Below are positions 7,041-13,282 of a stretch of 13,282 nt of DNA, piece after piece. The first letter of the stretch is position 1. Every line of letters begins with the position of its first letter. Below the pieces are notes generated by a model. It had not been told where the DNA came from, ran no database searches, and was given only the letters and a program-made list of their open reading frames with translations. The stretch is from the NCBI GenBank assembly GCA_038062295.1, contig JBBTXL010000061.1, forward strand, positions 1-13,282, read 5' to 3'. The DNA comes from JBBTXL01 sp038062295. GTDB lineage: Bacteria > Patescibacteriota > Minisyncoccia > GWC2-36-17 > WO2-46-25. The position numbers were made by a program, and so were the translations under genes.

Positions 7041-8306
7041 ATGTCCATTACTACGCCGGATTTCGGGAGCGCGCTTACTTTTATGATGCAGTGGGGATGG
7101 ATGGTGCTGCCATTCATCCTTTTTTTGGCATGGCGCCAGCTGTGGCTGTATTTTGTGCGGAAACGATATGCGGATTCCGTTGAATGGATAACGCTCGAAT
7201 TGAAAATTCCCAGCGTCGTGGAGCGGACACCCAAAGCGATGGAGCAGGTGTTTGCAGGATTGCATGGTATACGATCATTCCAGAATTTAAAAGATACGTG
7301 GGTGGATGGCAAGCATCAGCTGCATCTTTCCATGGAGATTGCGGGCATCGGCGGCACCATTCACTTTTTTATCCGGACACCGCAGCAGTTCCGCCGCGTG
7401 ATAGAGTCGCAGATCTACTCGCAATACAAAGACGCGGAAATAGCGGAGGTTGAGGATTATTTTTCCCGCATCCCCCACGGTGTTCCCGACGAGCGGTATG
7501 ACCTGTGGGGTACCGAGCTTGTTTTTACGAAAGACGACGCGTATCCCATCCGCACATATCGCTTTTTTGAGGAGCCGGCAACGGAAAAGAAATATCTTGA
7601 TCCGCTGGCAGCACTCATGGAACTGTTGGGAGAGCTTCGGGAAGGAGAGCAGGTTATTGTACAGTATCTCATGAAGCCGACGGGGGATGAGTGGCAACAT
7701 GAAGGGCAGCGGCTCGTTGACAAACTGATCGGAAAAAAATCTGCGCGCAACGGCGGCAACAATATCATGGAACAAGTGTACCAGTTCTTTTACGATATGG
7801 TCGCCGCACTGTTTTTGGGGGTTGCGGCCAAGGGAAGTCCTGAAGAAAAAAAAGAAGAAAAAACGCCGGAGACGCTGATGCAGCATCTGTCGCCCGGCAT
7901 GAAAGATGTTGTTGCGGCGCTTGAAGAAAGTATTTCAAAGCACGGCTTTGCGGCGGGCATCAGGATCCTGTACATTGCGCGGACGGAAGAGTTTGCAAAA
8001 CCCAATGTGATCGCGGTCCTGGGCGCGTTCAAGCAGTTCTCAACCTATAACCTGAACGGGTTCAAGCCGAACAAGAAGGTGACTCCCTCCATCGACTATC
8101 TGTTTGTCAAAACGCGCGAGTATCTGCGCAAGCGTTGGTTGCTTGATGGCGCGCGCAAACGCGTGTTCGTCCGTAATCCGGTTATTTTAAATACCGAAGA
8201 GCTGGCGACGGTGTATCACGTGCCGTCGGTCGTTTTGGAAGTGCCGATGCTTCCCAAGATCATGGCAAAAAAGGCAGAGCCGCCGGCGGGACTGCCGACT
8301 ATATAG
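7041..8306 (+). CDS. single-pass membrane protein, partner of the TraG/HerA-like ATPase
   Basis: A 421-residue protein with one clear membrane helix near the N-terminus (about 15-38, MMQWGWMVLPFILFLAW), then a basic patch and a large, probably cytoplasmic domain. Residues 243-265 (MEQVYQFFYDMVAALFLGVA) are hydrophobic or amphipathic and could be a second membrane-associated segment. A charged, lysine/glutamate-rich linker at 266-275 is encoded by A8 and A6 runs. Near the end, LNTEELATVYHVP (383-395) and KAEPPAGLP (411-419) resemble the segment that, as I recall, lies just before the ATPase domain in longer fused bacterial T4SS-like ATPases; it may belong to DUF8128, from memory. The ATPase gene begins 3 bases after the stop. 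I infer that it anchors the ATPase to the membrane, as the transmembrane part of VirD4/TraG proteins does. Confidence 0.75.
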   Translation: MSITTPDFGSALTFMMQWGWMVLPFILFLAWRQLWLYFVRKRYADSVEWITLELKIPSVVERTPKAMEQVFAGLHGIRSFQNLKDTWVDGKHQLHLSMEIAGIGGTIHFFIRTPQQFRRVIESQIYSQYKDAEIAEVEDYFSRIPHGVPDERYDLWGTELVFTKDDAYPIRTYRFFEEPATEKKYLDPLAALMELLGELREGEQVIVQYLMKPTGDEWQHEGQRLVDKLIGKKSARNGGNNIMEQVYQFFYDMVAALFLGVAAKGSPEEKKEEKTPETLMQHLSPGMKDVVAALEESISKHGFAAGIRILYIARTEEFAKPNVIAVLGAFKQFSTYNLNGFKPNKKVTPSIDYLFVKTREYLRKRWLLDGARKRVFVRNPVILNTEELATVYHVPSVVLEVPMLPKIMAKKAEPPAGLPTI

Positions 8307-8309
8307 AAC

Positions 8310-10058
8310 ATGATCATTCCTTTTGCACAAACAAATTTTCGGAATAAAAGCCAGGTGTTCGGCATCAAGCCCGACGACCGCCGCCGGCATATGTATATTA
8401 TCGGTAAGACCGGTACGGGCAAAACGACGCTCCTGCGCAACATGATGGTTTCGGATGTTCTGGCGGGCAACGGCGTAGGTATTCTCGATCCGCACGGCGA
8501 ATTTGCCGAGGCGATCCTGGATTATATTCCCGAGCACCGGCAGGATGATGTCATTTATTTCAATCCCGCCGATCTTGATTTCCCCATCGCGTTCAATGCG
8601 GTGGAAAAAGTGAGCACGCGGGAGCGGCATCTTATATCATCGGGGCTTATCGCTGTTTTCAAAAAGATATGGGCCGATTCATGGGGGCCGCGGCTGGAGT
8701 ATGTGCTGCGCAACGCCATTTTGGCGCTCCTTGAACAGGAAGACAGCACGCTGCTTGGTGTGATGCGTATTTTGTCCGACAAAGAGTATCGAAAAAAGGT
8801 GGTCGCCAATGTGACCGACCCGGTCGTGCGGCAGTTCTGGGTGGACGAGTTCGGAAAATACTCATCGCAGTTTGCGGTGGAAGCGGTGGCGCCTATCCAA
8901 AATAAGGTAGGCCAGTTTCTGACCAACCCCATGATGCGCAACATTGTCGGCCAGCAAAAGTCCAGCATCAATATGCGCGCTATTATGGACGGGAAGAAGA
9001 TCCTTGTCATGAACCTTGCGAAAGGAAAGCTCGGCGAAGACTCTTCGGCGCTCATGGGCGCCATGCTCATCACGAAGATCCAGCAGGCGGCGATGTCGCG
9101 CGCGGACATTCCCAATGAAGAGGACCGCCAGGATTTTTTTCTGTACATCGACGAATTCCAAAATTTTGCCACCGAATCGTTCGCCGGGATCCTATCGGAG
9201 GCGCGCAAGTACCGTCTGAATTTGATGCTGGCACATCAGTACATTGCGCAGCTCGATGAGACAGTGCGTGATTCGGTATTTGGTAATGCCGGTACGCTCG
9301 TTGCGTTCCGCATCGGGGCGGATGATGCCGAATTTCTGGAAAAAGAATTTTCTCCCGAGGTGACCGCGCTTGACTTGGTGAATCTCCCGAACCACAAGAT
9401 CTATTTAAAGCTCATGATCGACGGCGTCGCATCGCGCGCGTTCTCGGCCGATACGCTTCCGCCGATCATACAGCCGGCTCACAGCTTCAAGAATGCACTC
9501 GTTGCCGCGTCGCGCGCGCGGTATGGAACCAAGCGCGAACTGGTGGAGAGCACCATCATGGAATGGAGCGCGCCGGTGGAGCAATTTGTTTCCCCGCGCA
9601 CGGCGGGAGTTGCCGGAATTGCAGGGGCAGTATCTGTCGCAAGCGCTGCGGCGTCCGTTAAACCCGACGTGGAGCTTCACGATGCGGTGTGCGATTCCTG
9701 CGGCACGCCGATACAGGTTCCTTTTGTGCCTGATCCGAAGCGCAGCGTATTTTGCAAGAATTGTCTGGGGAAGCAGCGGACGACAAGGGAAAAAAAATAT
9801 CCCGCGCCGGAGGTTGCTTCCGTGGAACACACGCCACCCGTATCGCTTGCGGATGCGGTCAAAACCGGCCCGCAAAGGTTCCAGCCGCACAACAACAGCG
9901 CGCATATTCCGAAAAAAGACCGCAAGGAACCGGACCTTACGAGTCTCCGCAAGATATTGAACGACTCGCTCAAAAACACACACCCCGCTGCGGCACCGCA
10001 GGAAGCGCGCGAGAAAAAAGAAGGCGATATTCACGCCGAGGACATTGCAAAGTTCTGA
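8310..10058 (+). CDS. TraG/VirD4/HerA-like ATPase with C-terminal zinc ribbon
   Basis: A 582-residue P-loop ATPase of the HerA/FtsK superfamily, closest in motif layout to conjugative coupling proteins. RRRHMYIIGKTGTGKTTLL contains Walker A (32-39), followed by GVGILDPHGEF (55-65). Walker B is FFLYIDEFQNF (D281, E282), and LMLAHQYIAQL (295-305) is the Gln-containing sensor strand after it. Past the ATPase core (about 1-400), an Ala/Val-rich linker leads to CDSC (461-464) and CKNC (482-485), a four-cysteine zinc ribbon, and then to a basic, disordered tail with a helical stretch near 540-556. There is no membrane segment, which fits the adjacent membrane protein supplying the anchor. By family it would pump DNA or protein across the membrane. 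I saw no relaxase, VirB4-like gene or pilin nearby, so conjugation is not shown; DNA uptake or export in a CPR cell are alternatives. Confidence 0.88.
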   Translation: MIIPFAQTNFRNKSQVFGIKPDDRRRHMYIIGKTGTGKTTLLRNMMVSDVLAGNGVGILDPHGEFAEAILDYIPEHRQDDVIYFNPADLDFPIAFNAVEKVSTRERHLISSGLIAVFKKIWADSWGPRLEYVLRNAILALLEQEDSTLLGVMRILSDKEYRKKVVANVTDPVVRQFWVDEFGKYSSQFAVEAVAPIQNKVGQFLTNPMMRNIVGQQKSSINMRAIMDGKKILVMNLAKGKLGEDSSALMGAMLITKIQQAAMSRADIPNEEDRQDFFLYIDEFQNFATESFAGILSEARKYRLNLMLAHQYIAQLDETVRDSVFGNAGTLVAFRIGADDAEFLEKEFSPEVTALDLVNLPNHKIYLKLMIDGVASRAFSADTLPPIIQPAHSFKNALVAASRARYGTKRELVESTIMEWSAPVEQFVSPRTAGVAGIAGAVSVASAAASVKPDVELHDAVCDSCGTPIQVPFVPDPKRSVFCKNCLGKQRTTREKKYPAPEVASVEHTPPVSLADAVKTGPQRFQPHNNSAHIPKKDRKEPDLTSLRKILNDSLKNTHPAAAPQEAREKKEGDIHAEDIAKF

Positions 10059-10080
10059 CGGCCGTGGTATCTTTGCCCCC

Positions 10081-10656
10081 ATGGCATTTGCATACAACGA
10101 ATTAAGGCCGGGAATGTTCGTCATTCTGGATGGCGAGCCGTGGGAGGTGAAGGAAGCGGAATTCTTGCGCATGCAGCAGCGCAAGCCCGTGATGCGCACC
10201 ACGCTCAAACACTGCGCGACCGGCAAAGCGCGCGAACATACATTTCATCAGAGCGATACGATTCCGGAAGCGGAGCTTGAAAAAATGCCGGCGCAGTTCA
10301 TTTACGAAAGCCGCGGCGCATATTGGTTCCATGAAAAGGGAAATCCGGGGAACCGTTTTTCGTTTTCAAAGGATGATATCGCGGACATTGTCTTGTATGT
10401 GAGGAAAGACCTCGAAGCAACCGCGCTGACCTTTGAAGGAAGGATCTTAAGCATCGTGCTTCCCATCAAAGTTGAGTACGAAGTGACGGAAGCGCCGCCG
10501 GCAATCCGCGGCGATACGGCGCAGGGTGGCACCAAGCAGGTTGTCATTGCATCGGGCGCGAATGTCGCAACGCCGCTTTTTATCGGAACGGGTGACATCA
10601 TCGTGGTGAACACACAAACCGGCCAATATGTGGAGCGCATCAAAAAGGCGGCATAA
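10081..10656 (+). CDS. efp: translation elongation factor P
   Basis: EF-P relieves ribosomes stalled at consecutive prolines by binding between the P and E sites. From ATG 10081 there are 191 residues, the normal length, with the three expected beta domains: N-terminal KOW-like (YNELRPGMFVILDGEPWEV, 5-23), a middle OB fold, and a C-terminal OB with the signature GDTAQGGTKQVVI (144-156), then GDIIVVNTQTGQYVERI. The start fits the family; TTG 10045 would only add 12 unrelated residues. The loop that reaches the peptidyl transferase centre reads EFLRMQQRKPVMR (27-39) instead of the usual form with PGKG, and is about two residues shorter. Lys35 is near the tip, but none of the known modification contexts is obvious. 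The gene starts 22 bases after the ATPase gene and its 3' end overlaps the lamin-tail gene by 29 bases. The next protein has polyproline runs that would need EF-P. Confidence 0.96.
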   Translation: MAFAYNELRPGMFVILDGEPWEVKEAEFLRMQQRKPVMRTTLKHCATGKAREHTFHQSDTIPEAELEKMPAQFIYESRGAYWFHEKGNPGNRFSFSKDDIADIVLYVRKDLEATALTFEGRILSIVLPIKVEYEVTEAPPAIRGDTAQGGTKQVVIASGANVATPLFIGTGDIIVVNTQTGQYVERIKKAA

Positions 10657-11683
10657 TCCTGCGCTCTCTTTCGCGCTGTGTGCACTGTTTTTTTTGCTGC
10701 CTGTTTTTTCGTTTGGCGCAGGTGGTGTCATCATTACCGAGATCTCCTACGACCTGGCGGGAGCGGATGATACGCATGAATGGGTTGAGCTATACAATAC
10801 GACACCCGGCGTCGTTGATCTGACCGGCTGGCGGTTCAATGACGGCACAAACCATCTGTTGAACGTACCGCCCGAAAAGGGAGGGCAAGGGTCGCTCGTG
10901 GTACCTGCGGGCGGCATTGCTCTACTTACTGATGACGCCGCTCAATTTCTTTTGGATCATCCGGGATTTTCCGGCACGGTTATTGATACGGTGATGAGTC
11001 TGAACAATACGCACGACACCCTGACGCTTCTTGACGAAAGCGGCGCTCTTGTCGAGACGGTGACGTATCAAAAGGAGTGGGGTGCCGCCGGAAATGGCCG
11101 GACGCTTGAAAAGACAAACAATGATTGGAGAGAGAGTGATGTGGCCGGCGGTACACCGGGCATCAATAGCATTCCTGTCGAACCGTCGCCCGTACTTTCA
11201 CCGCCTCCTCCTGCTCCTCCCAAAGAGAGTCCGCAGAATTCTCCATCGTCACCCGCACAACCCGTTGAATCTTCAAATCCTCCTCCCGCAGAGCCCTCGA
11301 CCACCCAAGAGCAGACGACTTTGCAAATATCTCCGCTTTCACAGGCGCCCGAAGTCTCCGCCGTGCCGGTTGTTTCAGATCCTAACCCCACCGTTTCTGC
11401 ACCTGTACTTTTTCAAGCGCTTGCAGGAAGCGTTTCTCAACCGGCGGCACCGCACGTGGATACGGTAGTTGTTGCGCAAGCGCAGGAGCCGCCCGTTGCG
11501 GCAGCAGGAGAAAGTCCGAAGGAGAACGAGATAGACCGCAATGCAGTTCCTATGCAAACTGCGGTTGTACAAAACGCGTTTCGGTGGAACATATATCTTC
11601 TTGTGCTTGGTGTGGCTGTTGCGTTGTTTGCGGGCGTAAAATATTTTCAGCTCAAAAGCAGACGGCCTGCTGAAAAGGATTAA
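10628..11683 (+). CDS. exported lamin-tail-domain protein with proline-rich stalk and C-terminal membrane anchor
   Basis: A 351-residue predicted surface protein. Residues 1-32 form a signal peptide (basic SKRRHN, hydrophobic core ALSFALCALFFLLPVF, likely cleavage near SFGAG). Residues about 33-145 are a lamin-tail domain: VIITEISYDLAGADDTHEWVELYN (34-57, in two parts), VDLTGWRF (63-70), VVPAGGIALLTDD (91-103) and DTLTLLDESGALVETV (120-135), with the usual closing GRTLEK and TPG motifs (157-178). A Pro/Ser/Ala/Val-rich stalk (about 182-300) includes a PPPPAPP run. A membrane helix (about 320-338) ends in a positive tail (KSRRPAEKD), so the domain faces outward. Lamin-tail domains in bacteria occur in surface proteins and with nucleases; the ligand is unknown. 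The ATG at 10628 overlaps efp by 29 bases and is the only start giving a full signal peptide. It could be an acceptor for the upstream glycosyltransferase pair (inference). Confidence 0.85.
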   Translation: MWSASKRRHNPALSFALCALFFLLPVFSFGAGGVIITEISYDLAGADDTHEWVELYNTTPGVVDLTGWRFNDGTNHLLNVPPEKGGQGSLVVPAGGIALLTDDAAQFLLDHPGFSGTVIDTVMSLNNTHDTLTLLDESGALVETVTYQKEWGAAGNGRTLEKTNNDWRESDVAGGTPGINSIPVEPSPVLSPPPPAPPKESPQNSPSSPAQPVESSNPPPAEPSTTQEQTTLQISPLSQAPEVSAVPVVSDPNPTVSAPVLFQALAGSVSQPAAPHVDTVVVAQAQEPPVAAAGESPKENEIDRNAVPMQTAVVQNAFRWNIYLLVLGVAVALFAGVKYFQLKSRRPAEKD

Positions 11684-11694
11684 GCTCCCATAGG

Positions 11695-12996
11695 ATGAGT
11701 ATTTGGCATCACCGGCGGATTCATATGGTTGGGGTGAAGGGCGCCGGCATGGCGGCGCTTGCCGAGGTTCTTGCGGCAAACGGTTTTTTGGTGAGCGGGT
11801 CGGATGTCGCGGAAGATTTTTTTACCGCGCCGGTTTTGGCGCGTTTGGGTATCGTGCCGTGTCCGTTCGATGAAAAGAATATCGCCGGCGTGGAGGCGGT
11901 CATTCATTCCAACGCGTACAATAACACCAATCCGGAGCTCCACGCCGCGCGGGAGCGCGGCATGCCGGTATTTTCGTACCCCGAGGTCGTTGCAGAACTA
12001 TTCAATGCATGCCGCGGCATCGCGGTTGCAGGGAGTCACGGGAAAACGACCACAACAGCGATGCTCGCACATATTTTAAAAACAGCGGGAAGTAATACGA
12101 CGGCAATCGTCGGGTCGCTGGTCGCCAACTGGAGCGCCGGAGCGCTTGCGGGAGATTTACACGCGAACGACGCATCATTCGTGCTCGAGGCCGACGAATA
12201 CAAGGACGCATTTCTCAACTATAAGCCGTATGCCGCTTGTATCACAAACATTGATTACGATCATCCCGATTACTTCAGGGATCCGCGGCAATACATTGCC
12301 GCATTTGAGCGGTTCGTCGCGGGTATATCGAATGATGGTTTTGTTGTGGTTGATGCAAGTGACGAATCGGCATATGCCGTTGCACGCTCATCGGGAAAGC
12401 GCATGGTTGTTTCCGCTGCTCATTCTTTGCATATTCCGCTCGCGGTTCCGGGCGCGCACAACGCGCACAACGCGGCGCTTGCGTATACGGCGGCACGCGA
12501 GCTGGGTGTTTCGAACGAGACCGCCCGCGTGGCGCTTGCCGATTTCCACGGGACCGAGCGGCGCATGGAATATATCGGCGAGCGAAACGGCGTCTCGGTG
12601 TTTGACGATTATGCGCACCACCCGTCGGAGATCCGCGCGTCCCTTGCCGCATTCTGCGCGCAGTATCCCGAAAAAAATATTCTGGTGGTGTTTCAGCCGC
12701 ACACCTACTCGCGTACGGCCGTTTTGTTTGACGATTTTTCCGCAGCGTTTGCCGGTGCGCACGAGGTGGTGCTTGCCGACGTGTATGCGTCGCGCCGCGA
12801 GCGCAAAGAAGACCATCCCGGCGTTGATATGGAACGCATGGCAGAATGCATTATGGACAGGGGAATACCCGCTGTTTTTATCAAGGAGCACGACCGTATC
12901 GTGCCATATCTGAAAGAGCGCCTCGTTCCCGGTGCGATTGTTGTCACTATGGGTGCGGGGGATATTTGGCGTATCGGGCGCATATTGATACAATAA
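11695..12996 (+). CDS. murC: UDP-N-acetylmuramate--L-alanine ligase, compact form
   Basis: Cytoplasmic ATP-dependent ligase adding L-alanine to UDP-MurNAc, the first step of the peptidoglycan stem peptide. Motifs in order: HMVGVKGAGMAALAEVL (10-26, Rossmann-like UDP-sugar domain), GSHGKTTTT (113-121, P-loop), EADEYKDAF (165-173), NIDYDHPD (185-192), PGAHNAHN (252-259), HGTERRMEY (275-283), DDYAHHP (304-310), FQPHTYSRT (333-341) and VYASRRERK (363-371). These fit MurC better than MurD/E/F, although Mpl, which shares much of this pattern, is a weaker alternative. At 433 residues it is shorter than the E. coli enzyme (about 490); the gap between the DYDH and GAHN motifs looks about 40-50 residues short. 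ATG 11695 lies 11 bases after the lamin-tail stop. It implies that the cell makes peptidoglycan, though no other mur gene is in the window. Confidence 0.95.
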   Translation: MSIWHHRRIHMVGVKGAGMAALAEVLAANGFLVSGSDVAEDFFTAPVLARLGIVPCPFDEKNIAGVEAVIHSNAYNNTNPELHAARERGMPVFSYPEVVAELFNACRGIAVAGSHGKTTTTAMLAHILKTAGSNTTAIVGSLVANWSAGALAGDLHANDASFVLEADEYKDAFLNYKPYAACITNIDYDHPDYFRDPRQYIAAFERFVAGISNDGFVVVDASDESAYAVARSSGKRMVVSAAHSLHIPLAVPGAHNAHNAALAYTAARELGVSNETARVALADFHGTERRMEYIGERNGVSVFDDYAHHPSEIRASLAAFCAQYPEKNILVVFQPHTYSRTAVLFDDFSAAFAGAHEVVLADVYASRRERKEDHPGVDMERMAECIMDRGIPAVFIKEHDRIVPYLKERLVPGAIVVTMGAGDIWRIGRILIQ

Positions 12997-13003
12997 CTTC
13001 ACA

Positions 13004-13282
13004 ATGCGGTCTCCACGGACAAACCTTATGCGAGATGCCGGGATCATCGCGATGAGCGTTGTGATCGCGATTATGCTTGTAAAAACAGGCGTATTGAAAG
13101 ATGTTCTTATTACGAATGCGCACGAATGGAGGTTTTTAAGCAGCGTGTTGGCAGGCATGTTCTTTGTTTCCGTATTTACGGCCGCGCCCGCGGCGGTGGT
13201 GCTGGTTGCAATAGCCCAGGCCGTACCGGTGTGGGAAGTTGCGTTGTTTGGTGCGGTCGGAGCGTTCATCTATGATATGGAT
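13004..13282 (+). CDS. polytopic membrane protein, 5' part only
   Basis: Open from ATG 13004 through the last base (93 codons, no stop). It begins 7 bases after murC. A short basic N-terminus (MRSPRTNLMRD) leads to a hydrophobic helix (about 11-27), a soluble segment with TNAHEWRF (39-46), then two closely spaced hydrophobic helices (about 47-71 and 73-88), ending GAFIYDMD. The pattern FFVSVFTAAPAAVVLVAIAQ followed by a GA-rich helix resembles unnamed small membrane proteins I recall from CPR genomes. I cannot assign a function. The large minus-strand open frame over the same region is a shadow. Confidence 0.75.
   Translation, partial: MRSPRTNLMRDAGIIAMSVVIAIMLVKTGVLKDVLITNAHEWRFLSSVLAGMFFVSVFTAAPAAVVLVAIAQAVPVWEVALFGAVGAFIYDMD

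Noticed and set aside
7846..7863. A8 and A6 runs in the membrane partner gene, possible slippage site
   Set aside because: The frame is intact and the runs encode a Lys/Glu linker; no alternative product is evident.
11563..11595. TTGTAC ... TATATC as a promoter for murC
   Set aside because: Spacing is about 21 bp and it lies inside a gene; too weak to call.
11656..11680. AGCAG/CTGCT stem beside A/T runs near the end of the lamin-tail gene, terminator-like on the minus strand
   Set aside because: Only 5 bp, inside the coding sequence, and there is no minus-strand gene to terminate.
12454..12471. Two tandem copies of GCGCACAAC
   Set aside because: They encode A-H-N-A-H-N of the conserved MurC GxHNxxN motif, so protein conservation explains them.
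12388..13269. 293-codon minus-strand frame across murC and the last gene
   Set aside because: Overlaps conserved MurC motifs on the + strand; its product shows no motif and has low-complexity Ala/Thr/Asn runs.

Overview
All convincing genes in this window lie on the + strand in one tightly packed series, with gaps of 1-22 bases or short overlaps and a single real intergenic gap (5874-5977). The proteins suggest a member of the Candidate Phyla Radiation (Patescibacteria), most likely a Parcubacteria-type lineage with moderately high GC. The pointers are a membrane-anchored Clp-type AAA+ protein without a ClpP-docking loop, a protein joining a sigma region 4 to a HARE-type helix-turn-helix, a membrane protein plus TraG/HerA-like ATPase encoded as two adjacent genes, an EF-P with a shortened non-PGKG loop, a lamin-tail surface protein and a compact MurC. 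TGA is used as an ordinary stop at several gene ends, so this is not the UGA=Gly code of Gracilibacteria/SR1. The lineage is inferred from gene content; no rRNA is present.

Layout. Bases 1-147 probably hold the 3' end of an unidentified gene that overlaps the next one. Bases 140-5873 form a first unit: membrane-tethered Clp-like ATPase, a Dpm1-like family 2 glycosyltransferase, a GT39/PMT-like membrane glycosyltransferase, and pyrH (UMP kinase). The two glycosyltransferases probably act in sequence, making a lipid-linked sugar and transferring it outside the membrane. A weak hairpin follows pyrH.

Bases 5916-5944 contain the best promoter in the window (TTGACG, 17 bp, TATATT with an extended -10 TG). 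It starts a second unit: sigma4/HARE-HTH DNA-binding protein (5978-7033), single-pass membrane protein (7041-8306), TraG/HerA-like ATPase with a C-terminal four-cysteine zinc ribbon (8310-10058), efp (10081-10656), an exported lamin-tail-domain protein with a C-terminal membrane anchor (10628-11683), murC (11695-12996) and the start of a polytopic membrane protein (13004 to the window end). Housekeeping functions (UMP kinase, EF-P, MurC) are thus mixed with envelope-related ones.

The best candidate for an incompletely described system is the promoter-led trio at 5978-10058: a sigma-like regulator, a membrane anchor and a DNA/protein-translocation-type ATPase. The parts resemble known families, but the substrate and role of this CPR pump are not evident from sequence. 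Almost none of the starts has a recognisable Shine-Dalgarno sequence. No tRNA, rRNA, CRISPR array, transposase or attachment site was seen, and no minus-strand gene is credible.
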